The notes under the pieces were generated by a model that worked only from the letters and a program-made list of their open reading frames with translations, did not search any database and had not been told where the DNA came from. The position numbers and the translations under genes were made by a program. From Comamonadaceae bacterium (lineage in GTDB: Bacteria > Pseudomonadota > Gammaproteobacteria > Burkholderiales > Burkholderiaceae_C), in NCBI GenBank assembly GCA_947445115.1, contig CANFCG010000013.1:1-62725 (forward strand): a stretch of DNA of 62,725 nucleotides, written 5' to 3'. Positions 27,166-36,474 of the stretch are shown here, piece after piece (positions within the stretch are counted from its first letter, which is position 1; each line of letters begins with the position of its first letter).

Positions 27166-28251
27166 CAAATCCCACCTTGGCTTAACGGCAAATGAATAAT
27201 CCTTGGCTGGCACGGCCACGCCCGCTTGGATTCTGAGCGCCGCTGCTAGCGCAATCATGGCGCCGTTGTCGGTGCACAGTCGCAGTTCGGGGTAATGGAC
27301 GCGGATGCCGCGCTTGGCACATTCGGCATTTAACGACTCGCGCAGATGCTGATTGGCACCCACGCCGCCTGCCACCACTAATCGCCGCAGCCCAGAGCTA
27401 GCAAGGGCCGTGAGCGATTTTTTGACCAAGCACTCGACAATAGCCGCTTGTGTGCTGGCTGCTAAATTGACGATTTGCGTCTCAGTCAAACGCCCTTCAA
27501 TTTCTTGGTCATTCCCGCGAAGGCGGGAATCCACAGCGTTGACTTCAATAGCGTTCGCTTCTTTCACTTTTTTCACCTGCGTCAGCACCGCCGTCTTCAA
27601 CCCCGCAAATGAAAAGTCTAAATTTTTGCTATGCAACAGCGGGCGCGGCAGCTTGTAGGCGGCTGGGTCGCCGTGCTCTGCCAGCTTTGCCAGCAAGGGG
27701 CCGCCTGGGTAGTCCAGCCCGAGCAACTTGGCAGATTTATCAAACGCTTCGCCTGCCGCGTCATCAATGGTTTCACCCAAAATTTTGTAGCTACCCACCG
27801 CATCGACTTGCATGAGCTGCGTATGCCCGCCCGAGACCAAGAGCGCGATGAATGGGAACTGGGGTGGGTCGGCACTTAAAAAAGGACTGAGCAAATGCCC
27901 CTCTAAATGGTGCACGCCCAGCACAGGCACCTCTAGCGCAGCGCCCAAGGCACAAGCAGCGCCTGCGCCCACTAGCAACGCTCCCGCCAAGCCTGGCCCT
28001 TGCGTAAACGCCACGACATCTACGTCAGAAAGTGTCCTGCAAGCCTTATCCAGCGTGGCCTGCAGTAGGGGCAAGACGCGCCGGATGTGGTCGCGGCTCG
28101 CCAGCTCAGGCACCACCCCGCCAAAGGGTTGATGCATTTTAATTTGGCTGTGTAGCTCGTCCGCTAAGAGCACGGGCGGCGCATCGCCCAGCACTTCGAC
28201 CAGCGCTACGCCTGTTTCGTCGCAAGAGGATTCGATGCCGAGGATTAGCAT
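27160..28251 (-). CDS. tsaD: tRNA threonylcarbamoyltransferase TsaD, with repeat-coded insert
   Basis: TsaD (363 residues) transfers the threonylcarbamoyl group to A37 of tRNA. It shows [15 protein letters not shown], the metal-binding HHLEGH motif, [10 protein letters not shown], and the final block [14 protein letters not shown] with NGAMIA. Near residue 240, the stretch [11 protein letters not shown] is the translation of a dRS3-like repeat inserted in a surface loop, which explains the extra length over the usual 335-345. It overlaps the FkbM-type gene by 7 bases. A GGATAAGGCTTGCAG word lies at 28037-28051. Confidence 0.95.
   Translation of the reverse strand: MLILGIESSCDETGVALVEVLGDAPPVLLADELHSQIKMHQPFGGVVPELASRDHIRRVLPLLQATLDKACRTLSDVDVVAFTQGPGLAGALLVGAGAACALGAALEVPVLGVHHLEGHLLSPFLSADPPQFPFIALLVSGGHTQLMQVDAVGSYKILGETIDDAAGEAFDKSAKLLGLDYPGGPLLAKLAEHGDPAAYKLPRPLLHSKNLDFSFAGLKTAVLTQVKKVKEANAIEVNAVDSRLRGNDQEIEGRLTETQIVNLAASTQAAIVECLVKKSLTALASSGLRRLVVAGGVGANQHLRESLNAECAKRGIRVHYPELRLCTDNGAMIALAAALRIQAGVAVPAKDYSFAVKPRWDLS
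27508..27533. repeat. dRS3-like palindromic repeat inside tsaD
   Basis: An in-frame ATTCCC-N8-GGGAAT copy adding about nine residues to TsaD without shifting the frame. Confidence 0.9.
28037..28051 (-). repeat. Full match to the GGATAAGGCTTGCAG word
   Basis: This is the full 15-base form of the over-represented word described in the findings, here encoding LDKACR within TsaD. Close relatives occur at 2727, 8390 (reverse), 14265, 20391, 28263, 30990, 40848, 41784, 60560 and 62552. Confidence 0.5.
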
Positions 28252-30269
28252 AAAGCCTTACTGGACAAGGCTTGCAGAGCATTTTTTAATTGCGCAAGCA
28301 CATCATCCCAGCCGCTATCCGACACTTGCCTAAAAATGCGCATCCCCACGGGGTACCACGGCGAATCGTCCCTGTCATTAAGCCAGCGCCAGTCGGTCTC
28401 GACGCGCGGAATCATCACCCAGCACGGCACGCCTAGCGCACCTGCCACATGCACGATGGCGGTGTCAACACTAATCACGAGGTCTAACTCACTGACCAGC
28501 GCCGCGCCATCGGCAAAATCCACCAACTGCGAGCCCCATTCCGCCAGCGGTTGATCTACTGGTGGGCCGGCTGCCTCATGTGCAGCCTCGCCCGTTTGCA
28601 AACTAATAAAGGCGACGTTCGGCACATCCCACAGCGGGCGAAGCACGGCAAGGGTTGCCAGCGAACGGTTGTGGTCATTGCCATGCTGCGGACTGCCGCG
28701 CCACGTGATGCCGACTTTGAGCGTGCCAGCGGGCAATTCGTTTTGCATCCGTGCCCGCCAAGCCATACGGGCTGTGGGCTGCGCTGCAAGATACGGAATG
28801 GAAGCGGGCAGGTTATCCAGTGTGATGCCCAGCGCATGGGGCAGGCTTTGCCCATAGCACCAGTAATCCATGGGCGGCCAAATGTCATTCATGGTTTCAA
28901 TACAAACCGCCTCATCAACGCCTTGCGCGGTTTGCAAGAGCGTTCGGATGGGTGGCTGGCAAAGCACGGTCACTTTGGCAGCACCGCGATCTTTTAAAGT
29001 TTGAGCAAACCGTGCAAACATAATTTCGTCGCCAAAGCCTTGTTCACGCATCAGCATGATGGACTTGCCAACTAACGACTCGCCCGTCCAGCGCGGATAC
29101 GGCGCGTTGTGCGACATGCGGGGCGTCTCACCCTCACTCACCAAGTAGCGCGCTTCAAATAGCGCCCAGCCCTCCTTGTACCGCCCCAACGCCAAAAGGA
29201 GTGCGCCAAAGTTCATACGCCCTTCACTAAAGTGGGGGTTGATCCGCATCATCTCGCGAAAAGCCGCTTCAGATTCAGCCCAACGCTTGTCCCAGCGGCA
29301 CAGCATGCCGATGTTGTGATGGCTATAAAAATGACGCGGTGCGTGTTCAATGGTTTTTTGATAGAACGCGAGCGCCTCGGCGCGGCGTCCCTGCCCTGTC
29401 AATAACGAGCCCAGCGGCCAGTACGCGTCTTCGCAGGTAGGAACGAGTTCAAACACGCGGTACAGCAAGGCTTCGCAGGCAGCCGTATCGCCTGCCACTT
29501 CAAAACGTTTCGCGGCTGCCAGCATCCAAAACGCAGCTTGATCCAGGCGTTCTTTTTGTGACGCCACAGTCGCTTGCACCGCCGTGAGCTCGTGGCTAAC
29601 AAAATCGTCCCACACGCAAGGCGGGTGGTCAAAATGCATTTTCAGCTCGACGTGCTCTTTGGCTGCGTAGAAGCGATTGACGGCATCAAAATACACAAAC
29701 TCATAATCCGCCGCCAGCAAAATCGGCTCCCACTCTTGGTAATTTGGTGTGGGCAAACCTGGCAAGGTGCTCTCCAACACGATCAGCCAAGGGCGAAACC
29801 GCTGCAAGTCAAGCCCAAGCAAGGCATCTCGCTCGGCCCCCTCGACATCGATGCTGAGTAAGTGAATCTCACCTTCGGGGCGAACCTGCGCTAGCACTTC
29901 GGTCAGCGTATGCACGGGAACGACCAATTGCGCCATTGCCAGGCCACGCTTGACATAGTCATCGGCAAAATTTAGGTTAAGCGTCGCTCCTTGCCCGTAC
30001 TGCGTCGGCGTATGCAACACCGCCTCACCAGAGGTGGCAGCCACCGCCGCATTCACCCACACATCTTCGGGACGAAGCTGTTGCCACTCGGCATTAAAAA
30101 TAGATTGCGGCTCTATCGCCACGCCGCGCCAACCCTTACTGTACAAAGCATAGGTGTTGCTGTCGCGTACAGGGTGCGAAGCTCCCACATCCACGTAGAA
30201 GCCTTGCTGGACGTGGCCCAGCGCCCGCACCAGCATCACGTCTTCAAAGTTGCGGGTATAAGAAATCAT
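28245..30269 (-). CDS. FkbM methyltransferase / TPR / GT9-like glycosyltransferase fusion
   Basis: A 674-residue three-part protein. Residues about 1-215 are an FkbM-type SAM methyltransferase ([41 protein letters not shown]). Residues about 240-370 hold TPR-like helices ([29 protein letters not shown] and two further units). Residues about 390-660 resemble the C-terminal half of heptosyltransferase-like TPR glycosyltransferases ([47 protein letters not shown]). It probably modifies a surface glycan or a protein. Its stop overlaps the tsaD start, so tsaD may be translated from the same message. The AAGGCTT word forms its C-terminus ([10 protein letters not shown]). Confidence 0.8.
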   Translation of the reverse strand: MISYTRNFEDVMLVRALGHVQQGFYVDVGASHPVRDSNTYALYSKGWRGVAIEPQSIFNAEWQQLRPEDVWVNAAVAATSGEAVLHTPTQYGQGATLNLNFADDYVKRGLAMAQLVVPVHTLTEVLAQVRPEGEIHLLSIDVEGAERDALLGLDLQRFRPWLIVLESTLPGLPTPNYQEWEPILLAADYEFVYFDAVNRFYAAKEHVELKMHFDHPPCVWDDFVSHELTAVQATVASQKERLDQAAFWMLAAAKRFEVAGDTAACEALLYRVFELVPTCEDAYWPLGSLLTGQGRRAEALAFYQKTIEHAPRHFYSHHNIGMLCRWDKRWAESEAAFREMMRINPHFSEGRMNFGALLLALGRYKEGWALFEARYLVSEGETPRMSHNAPYPRWTGESLVGKSIMLMREQGFGDEIMFARFAQTLKDRGAAKVTVLCQPPIRTLLQTAQGVDEAVCIETMNDIWPPMDYWCYGQSLPHALGITLDNLPASIPYLAAQPTARMAWRARMQNELPAGTLKVGITWRGSPQHGNDHNRSLATLAVLRPLWDVPNVAFISLQTGEAAHEAAGPPVDQPLAEWGSQLVDFADGAALVSELDLVISVDTAIVHVAGALGVPCWVMIPRVETDWRWLNDRDDSPWYPVGMRIFRQVSDSGWDDVLAQLKNALQALSSKALC

Positions 30270-30313
30270 GCCACGATTTTAGTAAAGCTTTTTAGCAGGG
30301 CGCGCTCCAGTTT

Positions 30314-30330
30314 GGGGCATAAAAATTGCT
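30314..30330 (+). promoter_or_regulatory. Possible sigma-54 promoter of the kinase/phosphatase gene
   Basis: GG-N10-GC spacing is present (GG at 30316, GC at 30328) with a good TTGCT at -12. The -24 box (GGGGCAT) is weaker than the TGGCACG of the other three sites. It lies about 28 bases before the ATG at 30358. Confidence 0.4.
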
Positions 30331-30357
30331 TATGCTTGTTATACACAAGGATTTTGC

Positions 30358-32079
30358 ATGGCATTCCAAATCGACACGGGTTTTACATCACTAGCAGGCA
30401 CGAAAGCCATCAACGAAGATTTTTGCGGCGCCATGCTGCCTGATCGCGGCTTTGAGGACATGGGCGCTATTGCCGCTGTGGCGGACGGCGTGAGTAGCGG
30501 CGGCATGGGCAAGGAGGCGGCGCAGACCACGGTGATTAGCTTGCTGCGGGACTATTTTGGTACGCCTAAAACATGGGATGCCACGGTGGCACTGGACCGC
30601 ATTATTGCGGCGCAAAACACGTGGTTGGCGGGTATCAACCAGCGCCGCCAGCCCATCATGGGACTCACGACCCTAACAGCCTTAGTGCTGCGCGGGCACT
30701 CGTACACGCTGGCGCACGTGGGCGACTCCAGGGCATATTTGCTACGCGGAGGTGTTTTGACACAGTTAACCGCAGATCACGTGGTCAATCATCCCGACCT
30801 CAAACATCAACTGCTTCGCGCTGTCGGCGTAGAAGACCGTGTGGTGGTGGATTACGTGCAAGGCGACTTGCAAGTGGGCGACGCATTTTTATTGCTGACA
30901 GATGGGGTGCACGGCACGCTAAAAAAGCGCGAATTGATGGCGCTGTTGACCGAGCCGTGGGATAGCCAAACGGCCGCGCAAGCTATGGTGGATAAGGCTT
31001 TGCAGGCAGGCAGCGCAGACAACGTATCCGCGCTGATCGTGCGCGTTTTGGGCTTGTTGGACGCAACGCTAGAAGACGACAACCGCGCCAGCGGCACCTT
31101 GCCAATCCCGCCGCTCTTCAAAGTGGGCGCTCAAATTGACGGCCTCATTGTGACCGCCCCCATAGCAGACAACGGCATCAATGTGCTGTATCAAGTGCGT
31201 GCCAATAACGGCAAGGATAAAGGGCAGCTCTACGCACTTAAAACCCTGCATCCTGCCCGCGCCCATGACAAAGACGAGCGCGCCATGCTGGCGCATGAGA
31301 GTTGGCTGGCTAGAAATACGCGGCAAGCCGAACACCTCGTTCGCATCCACGAGCCAAAAGATGGGCAGCCCGAGCGCAGTGCTTTTTATTTGCTCTACGA
31401 ATGGCACAGCGGCGAGACCTTGCAACAAATGCTGGATAAGCAACAAGCTTTTGAAGTCAACCAAGCTGTCACCGTGGCCATGCAAACGCTCAAGGCGCTA
31501 GGACTCTTGCATCGCCAACGCGTGATTCACCGCGACATCAAACCCGCGAACCTGCATTTGGGCGAGGACGGCGTACTGCGCGTACTGGATCTTGGCGTGG
31601 CGCTGAGCGGCAAAGAGCCCGCATCGATGCGCAAGCTACACGCAGGCACGCCCAGCTTCATCAACCCCGAGCAGTGGGCGGAGCCGCCTGAACTAGCCGA
31701 CGCGCAAAGCGATTTATTTGCGCTGGGCGTCACGCTGTATCAAATCTTGACCAATAAATTGCCCTATGGCGATGTGATGCCGTACCAGCTGGGGCGCTAT
31801 CACCAGGGCCCAACTAAGCCCAGCCGCCACAATCCTGGGATTCCGATGTGGCTAGAGCACGTGGTACTCAAAGCCGTAGCACGAGAAAAGCATCAGCGTT
31901 TTGAAACGGCGGAAGAGTTTTTGCTAGCGCTAGAACGAGGTGCATCAAGACCCCTCAATGCCCCGCAGGCCACGTCCTTATTGGCTCGTGATCCAACGGC
32001 CGCATGGAAGCTGGGGCTAGGCATCTCGCTGCTGTTTAACCTGATGCTGGTTTATTGGATCTTATTCTTGCCGAAATGA
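30358..32079 (+). CDS. Bifunctional PP2C phosphatase / Ser-Thr protein kinase, membrane-anchored
   Basis: The 573-residue protein has three parts. Residues 1-235 form a PP2C phosphatase (AAVADGVSSGGMGKEAA; HVGDSRAYLLRGG; LLTDGVHG; GSADNVSALIV). Residues about 260-530 form a Hanks-type kinase (invariant Lys in LYALKTL; VIHRDIKPANLHLG; DLG in place of DFG; AGTPSFINPEQW). One TM helix lies at the C-terminus (LGLGISLLFNLMLVYWILFL). A kinase sits at the matching place in the nas locus of Pseudomonas aeruginosa (PA1782), so a role in nitrate assimilation is likely, with targets unknown. The same polypeptide could both add and remove phosphate. Confidence 0.88.
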   Translation: MAFQIDTGFTSLAGTKAINEDFCGAMLPDRGFEDMGAIAAVADGVSSGGMGKEAAQTTVISLLRDYFGTPKTWDATVALDRIIAAQNTWLAGINQRRQPIMGLTTLTALVLRGHSYTLAHVGDSRAYLLRGGVLTQLTADHVVNHPDLKHQLLRAVGVEDRVVVDYVQGDLQVGDAFLLLTDGVHGTLKKRELMALLTEPWDSQTAAQAMVDKALQAGSADNVSALIVRVLGLLDATLEDDNRASGTLPIPPLFKVGAQIDGLIVTAPIADNGINVLYQVRANNGKDKGQLYALKTLHPARAHDKDERAMLAHESWLARNTRQAEHLVRIHEPKDGQPERSAFYLLYEWHSGETLQQMLDKQQAFEVNQAVTVAMQTLKALGLLHRQRVIHRDIKPANLHLGEDGVLRVLDLGVALSGKEPASMRKLHAGTPSFINPEQWAEPPELADAQSDLFALGVTLYQILTNKLPYGDVMPYQLGRYHQGPTKPSRHNPGIPMWLEHVVLKAVAREKHQRFETAEEFLLALERGASRPLNAPQATSLLARDPTAAWKLGLGISLLFNLMLVYWILFLPK

Positions 32080-32082
32080 TAT

Positions 32083-32107
32083 GGATCCCCGCCTGCGCGG
32101 GGATGAC
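32083..32107. repeat. dRS3-like palindromic repeat after the kinase gene
   Basis: A GGATCCCC-variant copy in the 34-base gap between the convergent kinase/phosphatase and nitrate carrier genes. It may serve as a bidirectional terminator. Confidence 0.88.
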
Positions 32108-32113
32108 AGGCCT

Positions 32114-33325
32114 TTATCCGCGTGCTCTGCCGCCTTTTTCAGCCCAGGTGCGAGTCCAGCGCAATTGCATCACGCGCAGCATGAACAACATCACCACGGC
32201 GAGTACCGCAAACAAAAGAAAACCGCCCGCATAAGTACCAAAATGTTGCTTAGAAAAACCCATCGAGGTGGGAACCAAGCTACCGCCCAGCGCACCAATT
32301 TCGCCAATCATCGAGCCCGCAACCGCCGTGGTGGTTGACCAGCGCAGTGGCACGAGCTGAAACAGCGCACCGTTTCCAGCGCCCAGTGCCGCAAAACACA
32401 ACATCACGAGCAGTGTGGTTGCAGGCAGCGAGCCTGTGGCAAAGCTGCACATCACCAGCGTAATCGCAACGATGACTAAAACAGCGGTTAGCGTATTAAT
32501 GCCGCCAAAGCGATCCGAAATCCAACCGCCAAACACTCGCAAAGCCGCACCCATAAAGGCCGCCAGCATGGTCAGTTGTCCTGCTTGCACCTTGCTCACG
32601 CCAAATTGGTCGTAGTAATAAGTGGGTAAAAACGACGCAAGACCAATGAAGCCACCAAACGTGACGACATAAATCAAACTGAAAGCCCAGCCGTCGCGTT
32701 CGAACAAACAAGCGATGTGATCGCGAAATTTAGCGTGCGCGTCTAGGTCATCGGGTTCTTTGCCAAAAATGACCATCACAGCAAATGGAACAATCACAAA
32801 CAACGCAGCCATGCCGTACACCGTCGTCCAGCCGTAGGCCTGCGCCAATGGCGGCGCAATCAAAACGCAAATCGCCGTGCCAATATTGCCCGCGCCCACA
32901 ATGCCCATCGCAAGGCCTTTGTTTTTGGCCGGAAATGAACCCGAACCCAAGGAGAGCGCCACACCAAAACTAGCGCCCGCCACGCCAAAGAGCACGCCCA
33001 TGGCCAGCAAGTCGTTGTAGCTTCTGACGGCAAAGTAACCGTAAGCCATGGCTACCGCAATAAGACCCATCTCAACCAGCGTTGCTTTCTTACGCCCAAT
33101 ATATTGCGCGAGTAAACCCAGCGGAAAGCGCATCAAAGCGCCCGCAAAAATAGGAATCGACAGCATCAAACCTTTTTGTTGCGGCGTGAGATGGAACTCC
33201 TCAGAGATAAACGGTGCCATCGCGCCATTGAGCACCCAAATAAAAAAAGAATAGGTGAAATAAAAGAACGCCGCAAACAGCGTAGGCGCATGGCCGCTTT
33301 TTAAAAATCCCTTGAATCCCGACAT
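32114..33325 (-). CDS. narK: NarK-type nitrate/nitrite transporter (MFS)
   Basis: The 403-residue MFS carrier has 12 predicted helices. It contains the nitrate/nitrite porter signatures GVAGASFGVALSLGSGSFP and GAGNIGTAICVLIAPPLA, and a later AALGAGNGALFQLVPLRW. It brings nitrate into the cytoplasm for assimilation. The ATG at 33325 gives the usual N-terminus. It is divergent from nrtA and has its own sigma-54 promoter at 33364-33379, so this organism encodes two nitrate uptake systems side by side. Confidence 0.9.
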   Translation of the reverse strand: MSGFKGFLKSGHAPTLFAAFFYFTYSFFIWVLNGAMAPFISEEFHLTPQQKGLMLSIPIFAGALMRFPLGLLAQYIGRKKATLVEMGLIAVAMAYGYFAVRSYNDLLAMGVLFGVAGASFGVALSLGSGSFPAKNKGLAMGIVGAGNIGTAICVLIAPPLAQAYGWTTVYGMAALFVIVPFAVMVIFGKEPDDLDAHAKFRDHIACLFERDGWAFSLIYVVTFGGFIGLASFLPTYYYDQFGVSKVQAGQLTMLAAFMGAALRVFGGWISDRFGGINTLTAVLVIVAITLVMCSFATGSLPATTLLVMLCFAALGAGNGALFQLVPLRWSTTTAVAGSMIGEIGALGGSLVPTSMGFSKQHFGTYAGGFLLFAVLAVVMLFMLRVMQLRWTRTWAEKGGRARG

Positions 33326-33363
33326 AACAAACCCTTTGTTGAAGTAACGAATGCCTTCACTCA

Positions 33364-33379
33364 AGCGAATTTCGTGCCA
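33364..33379 (-). promoter_or_regulatory. Sigma-54 promoter of the NarK-type gene
   Basis: On the minus strand, TGGCACG-AAAT-TCGCT gives GG-N10-GC spacing, with a perfect -24 box and one mismatch at -12 (TCGC for TTGC). It lies 39 bases upstream of the ATG. Confidence 0.78.
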
Positions 33380-33401
33380 CAAATTTTGAATCTGAAAAAA
33401 C

Positions 33402-33417
33402 TGGCACGGTGGTTGCT
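33402..33417 (+). promoter_or_regulatory. Sigma-54 promoter of nrtA
   Basis: TGGCACG-GTGG-TTGCT is a perfect match to the sigma-54 consensus, 45 bases upstream of the nrtA ATG. Its -24 box is back to back with that of the opposite promoter, with 22 bases between them. Confidence 0.9.
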
Positions 33418-33461
33418 AAGGGATAAGGGTTAGCCCCTATCACCCGTTTTAAGGAAACCAC

Positions 33462-34718
33462 ATGAATCTCTCTAACAACATCACACTGTCACGCAGATCG
33501 CTATTGGCAAGTGGCTCGCAGGCCATAGCGGGCGTGGCTTTGGGGACATCACCCTTGCTGAGCGGCTTTGCTTATGCACAAGGCTCGGACGCGCCAGAGA
33601 AGAAAGAGATTCGTATCGGCTTTATTCCGCTCACCGATTGCGCGAGTATCGTGATGGCTTCGGTTTTAGGTTTAGACGTGAAGCATGGCGTGAAGTTTGT
33701 TTTAGACAAGCAAGCCTCGTGGGCGGGTGTGCGCGACAAGTTGATTTCGGGTGAGCTGGACATGGCGCACGTGCTCTACGGTCTCGTCTATGGCACGCAT
33801 CTGGGCATAGGCAGCACCAAAAAAGATATGGCTGTTTTGATGACCCTCAACAACAACGGCCAAGCGATTAGTTTGTCTAAAAAGCTAGCCGAGAAAGGCG
33901 CCGTTGATGGCGCAACACTCGCAAAAGTCATGAAAAATGAAAAGCGTGACTACACGTTTGCACAAACCTTCCCCACAGGCACGCACGCCATGTGGCTCAA
34001 CTATTGGTTAGCCGCCAGCGGCATTGATCCCATTAAAGACGTCAAAAACATTACTGTGCCACCGCCGCAAATGGTCGCCAATATGCGCGTGGGCAATATG
34101 GATGGTTTCTGTGTCGGTGAGCCTTGGAATCACCGTGCCATTGCAGATGGCATTGGCATTACCGCCATCACCAGCCAAGACATCTGGCGCGATCATCCCG
34201 AGAAAGTGCTGGGCTGCCAAGGCGACTTCGTTAAAAAGTACCCCAACACTTGCCGCGCCGCGATTGCCGCCGTTTTAGAAGCGGGCAAATGGATTGACGC
34301 CAGCTTGGTCAACAAAAACAAAATGGCCGAAACCATTGCGGATAAGTCCTACGTGAACACTAGCGTGGACGTGATTAATCAGCGCATTTTGGGGCGTTAC
34401 CAAAACGGTCTGGGCAAGACGTGGGATGACGCCAATCACATGAAGTTTTACAACGACGGCGCAGTGAACTTTCCGTATCTGTCCGACGGTATGTGGTTCC
34501 TCACGCAGCACAAGCGCTGGGGCTTGGTCAAGGAGCATCCAGACTATTTGAAGGTCGCCAAAGAGATCAACCAAATCGAACTCTATAAGTCAGCCGCCAC
34601 AGCCGCCAAAGTCAGCATTCCCAAAGATGTGATGCGCACCTCCAAGCTGATGGACGGCTTGGTGTGGGATGGCAAAGATCCGCGCAAATACGCAGACGGC
34701 TTCAAAATCAAAGCGTGA
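33462..34718 (+). CDS. nrtA: Nitrate ABC transporter substrate-binding protein
   Basis: The 418-residue protein has a twin-arginine signal (SRRSLLASG) ending near FAYAQG. The mature part matches the NrtA/CmpA family: IRIGFIPLTDCASIVMA, FAQTFPTGTHAMWLNYWLAA, NMRVGNMDGFCVGEPWNHRA. It captures nitrate in the periplasm and delivers it to NrtB/NrtD. Expression is predicted to depend on sigma-54. Export in folded form through Tat is typical for this family in Proteobacteria. Confidence 0.92.
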   Translation: MNLSNNITLSRRSLLASGSQAIAGVALGTSPLLSGFAYAQGSDAPEKKEIRIGFIPLTDCASIVMASVLGLDVKHGVKFVLDKQASWAGVRDKLISGELDMAHVLYGLVYGTHLGIGSTKKDMAVLMTLNNNGQAISLSKKLAEKGAVDGATLAKVMKNEKRDYTFAQTFPTGTHAMWLNYWLAASGIDPIKDVKNITVPPPQMVANMRVGNMDGFCVGEPWNHRAIADGIGITAITSQDIWRDHPEKVLGCQGDFVKKYPNTCRAAIAAVLEAGKWIDASLVNKNKMAETIADKSYVNTSVDVINQRILGRYQNGLGKTWDDANHMKFYNDGAVNFPYLSDGMWFLTQHKRWGLVKEHPDYLKVAKEINQIELYKSAATAAKVSIPKDVMRTSKLMDGLVWDGKDPRKYADGFKIKA

Positions 34719-34725
34719 GGTGCCT

Positions 34726-35562
34726 ATGACCACAGCCAACGACATCACAATCCGTCATTCCCGCGAAGGCGGGAATTTAAGAGCCAAACGCATCGGACAA
34801 GCCCTCACCCCGCCTCTAATCGGCTTTGCCTTGCTGGTTTTAGTCTGGCAAGTCATTGCCAGCCAAAGCGCGGGCACATTCCCCACGCCTTATGCCACGC
34901 TCGAGCAAGCGATCACGGTCTTTAGCGATCCGTTTTATCGTAAGTCGATTAACGACCAAGGTATTGGCTGGAACCTGCTGTCCTCATTACGCCGAGTGGC
35001 GCTGGGATTTGGACTTGCGGCACTGGTCGGCATTCCGCTGGGATTTGTCATTGGTCGCAGCATTTTTGTTGCGCGAATGCTCAATCCACTCATTGGGCTG
35101 CTACGCCCCGTATCCCCACTGGCGTGGCTGCCGATTGGGTTACTCGTCTTTAAAGGTGCAAATCCTGCCGCTATTTGGACGATCTTTATTTGCTCCATCT
35201 GGCCCATGGTGATTAACACTGCCATTGGAGTGCAGCGCATCCCTAGTGATTATTTAAACGTGGCCAAGGTGCTCGATTTATCTGAATGGAAAATTTTTAA
35301 AACTATTTTGCTGCCCTCCACCTTGCCTTACATGCTCACGGGCGTACGCCTTGCCGTTGGCACCGCGTGGTTGGTCATCGTGGCAGCAGAAATGCTGACA
35401 GGCGGTGTGGGCATTGGCTTTTGGCTGTGGGATGAGTGGAATAACTTGAACGTCAAAAACATCATCATTGCGATCTTCGTTATTGGCATCGTGGGTCTGA
35501 CTCTCGAATTTTTACTCATCAAGCTTGCAAGCGCATTTACCTACGAGGAGACAACCGCATGA
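34726..35562 (+). CDS. nrtB: Nitrate ABC transporter permease
   Basis: The 278-residue permease has about six helices and the BPD_transp_1 signature near its end (KVLDLSEWKIFKTILLPSTLPYMLTG). Its N-terminal tail contains IRHSREGGNLRAK, the translation of a dRS3-like repeat fused in frame before the first helix. Translation can start at ATG 34726, 7 bases after nrtA. It overlaps nrtD by 4 bases. Confidence 0.92.
   Translation: MTTANDITIRHSREGGNLRAKRIGQALTPPLIGFALLVLVWQVIASQSAGTFPTPYATLEQAITVFSDPFYRKSINDQGIGWNLLSSLRRVALGFGLAALVGIPLGFVIGRSIFVARMLNPLIGLLRPVSPLAWLPIGLLVFKGANPAAIWTIFICSIWPMVINTAIGVQRIPSDYLNVAKVLDLSEWKIFKTILLPSTLPYMLTGVRLAVGTAWLVIVAAEMLTGGVGIGFWLWDEWNNLNVKNIIIAIFVIGIVGLTLEFLLIKLASAFTYEETTA
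34754..34776. repeat. dRS3-like palindromic repeat inside the nrtB 5' end
   Basis: A copy near codons 10-17 of nrtB, in frame, encoding the cytoplasmic tail RHSREGGN. A hairpin this close to the start could affect translation of nrtB. Confidence 0.88.
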
Positions 35563-36419
35563 AGACTTCCTACGACCTGCGCGTTGAGAAATTTCTGGAC
35601 ATCCACAACGTGTGGCAAATCTTCCCGACGCCAAAAGGAGCTTTCACGGCGTTACAAAACATCAATCTCTCCATTGCTAAAGGCGAGTTTGTCAGCCTAA
35701 TTGGGCACTCGGGTTGCGGTAAGTCAACACTGCTGAACCTGATTGCTGGCCTGACGCTACCCGCCAGAGGCGCATTGCTATGCGCCAACCGTGAAATCAC
35801 GAAACCAGGCCCCGAGCGCGCGGTCGTGTTCCAAAACCACTCACTATTGCCGTGGCTGACCTGCTTTGAAAACATTTATTTGGGCGTTGAGCGTGTTTTT
35901 GGTGCAACCTCCTTAGTCACGCGCCGCGAAACAGGGACACAGGGCGAGAGCAAAGCAAGCCTTGTCGCCCGTACCGATGCTGCTCTCGCCATGGTGGGCT
36001 TACAGCACGCACGGGATAAACGCCCGGGTGAGCTCTCAGGCGGCATGAAGCAGCGTGTCGGCATTGCGCGGGCTTTGGCGATGGAGCCGCAAGTACTCTT
36101 AATGGACGAGCCTTTTGGTGCACTGGATGCCCTGACTCGCGCGAAGCTGCAAGACGAGCTACTCACCATTGTGGAGGCCACAGGCAGCACCGTCGTGATG
36201 GTGACGCACGACGTCGATGAGGCGGTTTTGCTATCTGACCGCATTGTGATGTTGACCACACCCACGGCGGCGACGGACCATGCGTCTGCGCAAGCAGCCA
36301 CGATTGGCCGAATTTTGGACGTCAACCTACCAAGGCCACGCGACCGCGTGCATTTGGCGGGCGATCCGTATTACCAAAAGGCTCGTAAATCGGTGATTGA
36401 CTTTTTGTACGCCAAATAA
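35559..36419 (+). CDS. nrtD: Nitrate ABC transporter ATP-binding protein
   Basis: The 286-residue ATPase has Walker A GHSGCGKSTLLNLIAG, signature LSGGMKQRVGIARAL, Walker B VLLMDEPFGALD and the H-loop VVMVTHDVDEAV. It is the shorter, NrtD-like form without a regulatory nitrate-binding domain. It completes the nrtA-nrtB-nrtD operon, which ends 81 bases before nirB. Confidence 0.93.
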   Translation: MKTSYDLRVEKFLDIHNVWQIFPTPKGAFTALQNINLSIAKGEFVSLIGHSGCGKSTLLNLIAGLTLPARGALLCANREITKPGPERAVVFQNHSLLPWLTCFENIYLGVERVFGATSLVTRRETGTQGESKASLVARTDAALAMVGLQHARDKRPGELSGGMKQRVGIARALAMEPQVLLMDEPFGALDALTRAKLQDELLTIVEATGSTVVMVTHDVDEAVLLSDRIVMLTTPTAATDHASAQAATIGRILDVNLPRPRDRVHLAGDPYYQKARKSVIDFLYAK

Positions 36420-36458
36420 GCGCAGCCCTCGCCATCCATTTGCACCATAAATGTGACT

Positions 36459-36474
36459 TGGCACGATGATTGCT
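36459..36474 (+). promoter_or_regulatory. Sigma-54 promoter of nirB
   Basis: TGGCACG-ATGA-TTGCT, a perfect consensus with GG-N10-GC spacing, 26 bases before the nirB ATG. A half-site resembling NtrC DNA (TGCACCA) at 36441 lies too close to act as an enhancer in the usual way. Confidence 0.9.

Noticed and set aside
33419-33461. Attenuator or NasR/NasT-type antitermination leader before nrtA
   Set aside because: The GGGATAAGGG / CCCCTATCACCC stem is imperfect and the leader is too short for two hairpins plus a terminator.
36439-36456. NtrC enhancer upstream of nirB
   Set aside because: Only a half-site (TGCACCA) is recognisable and it lies next to the -24 box, too near for an enhancer.
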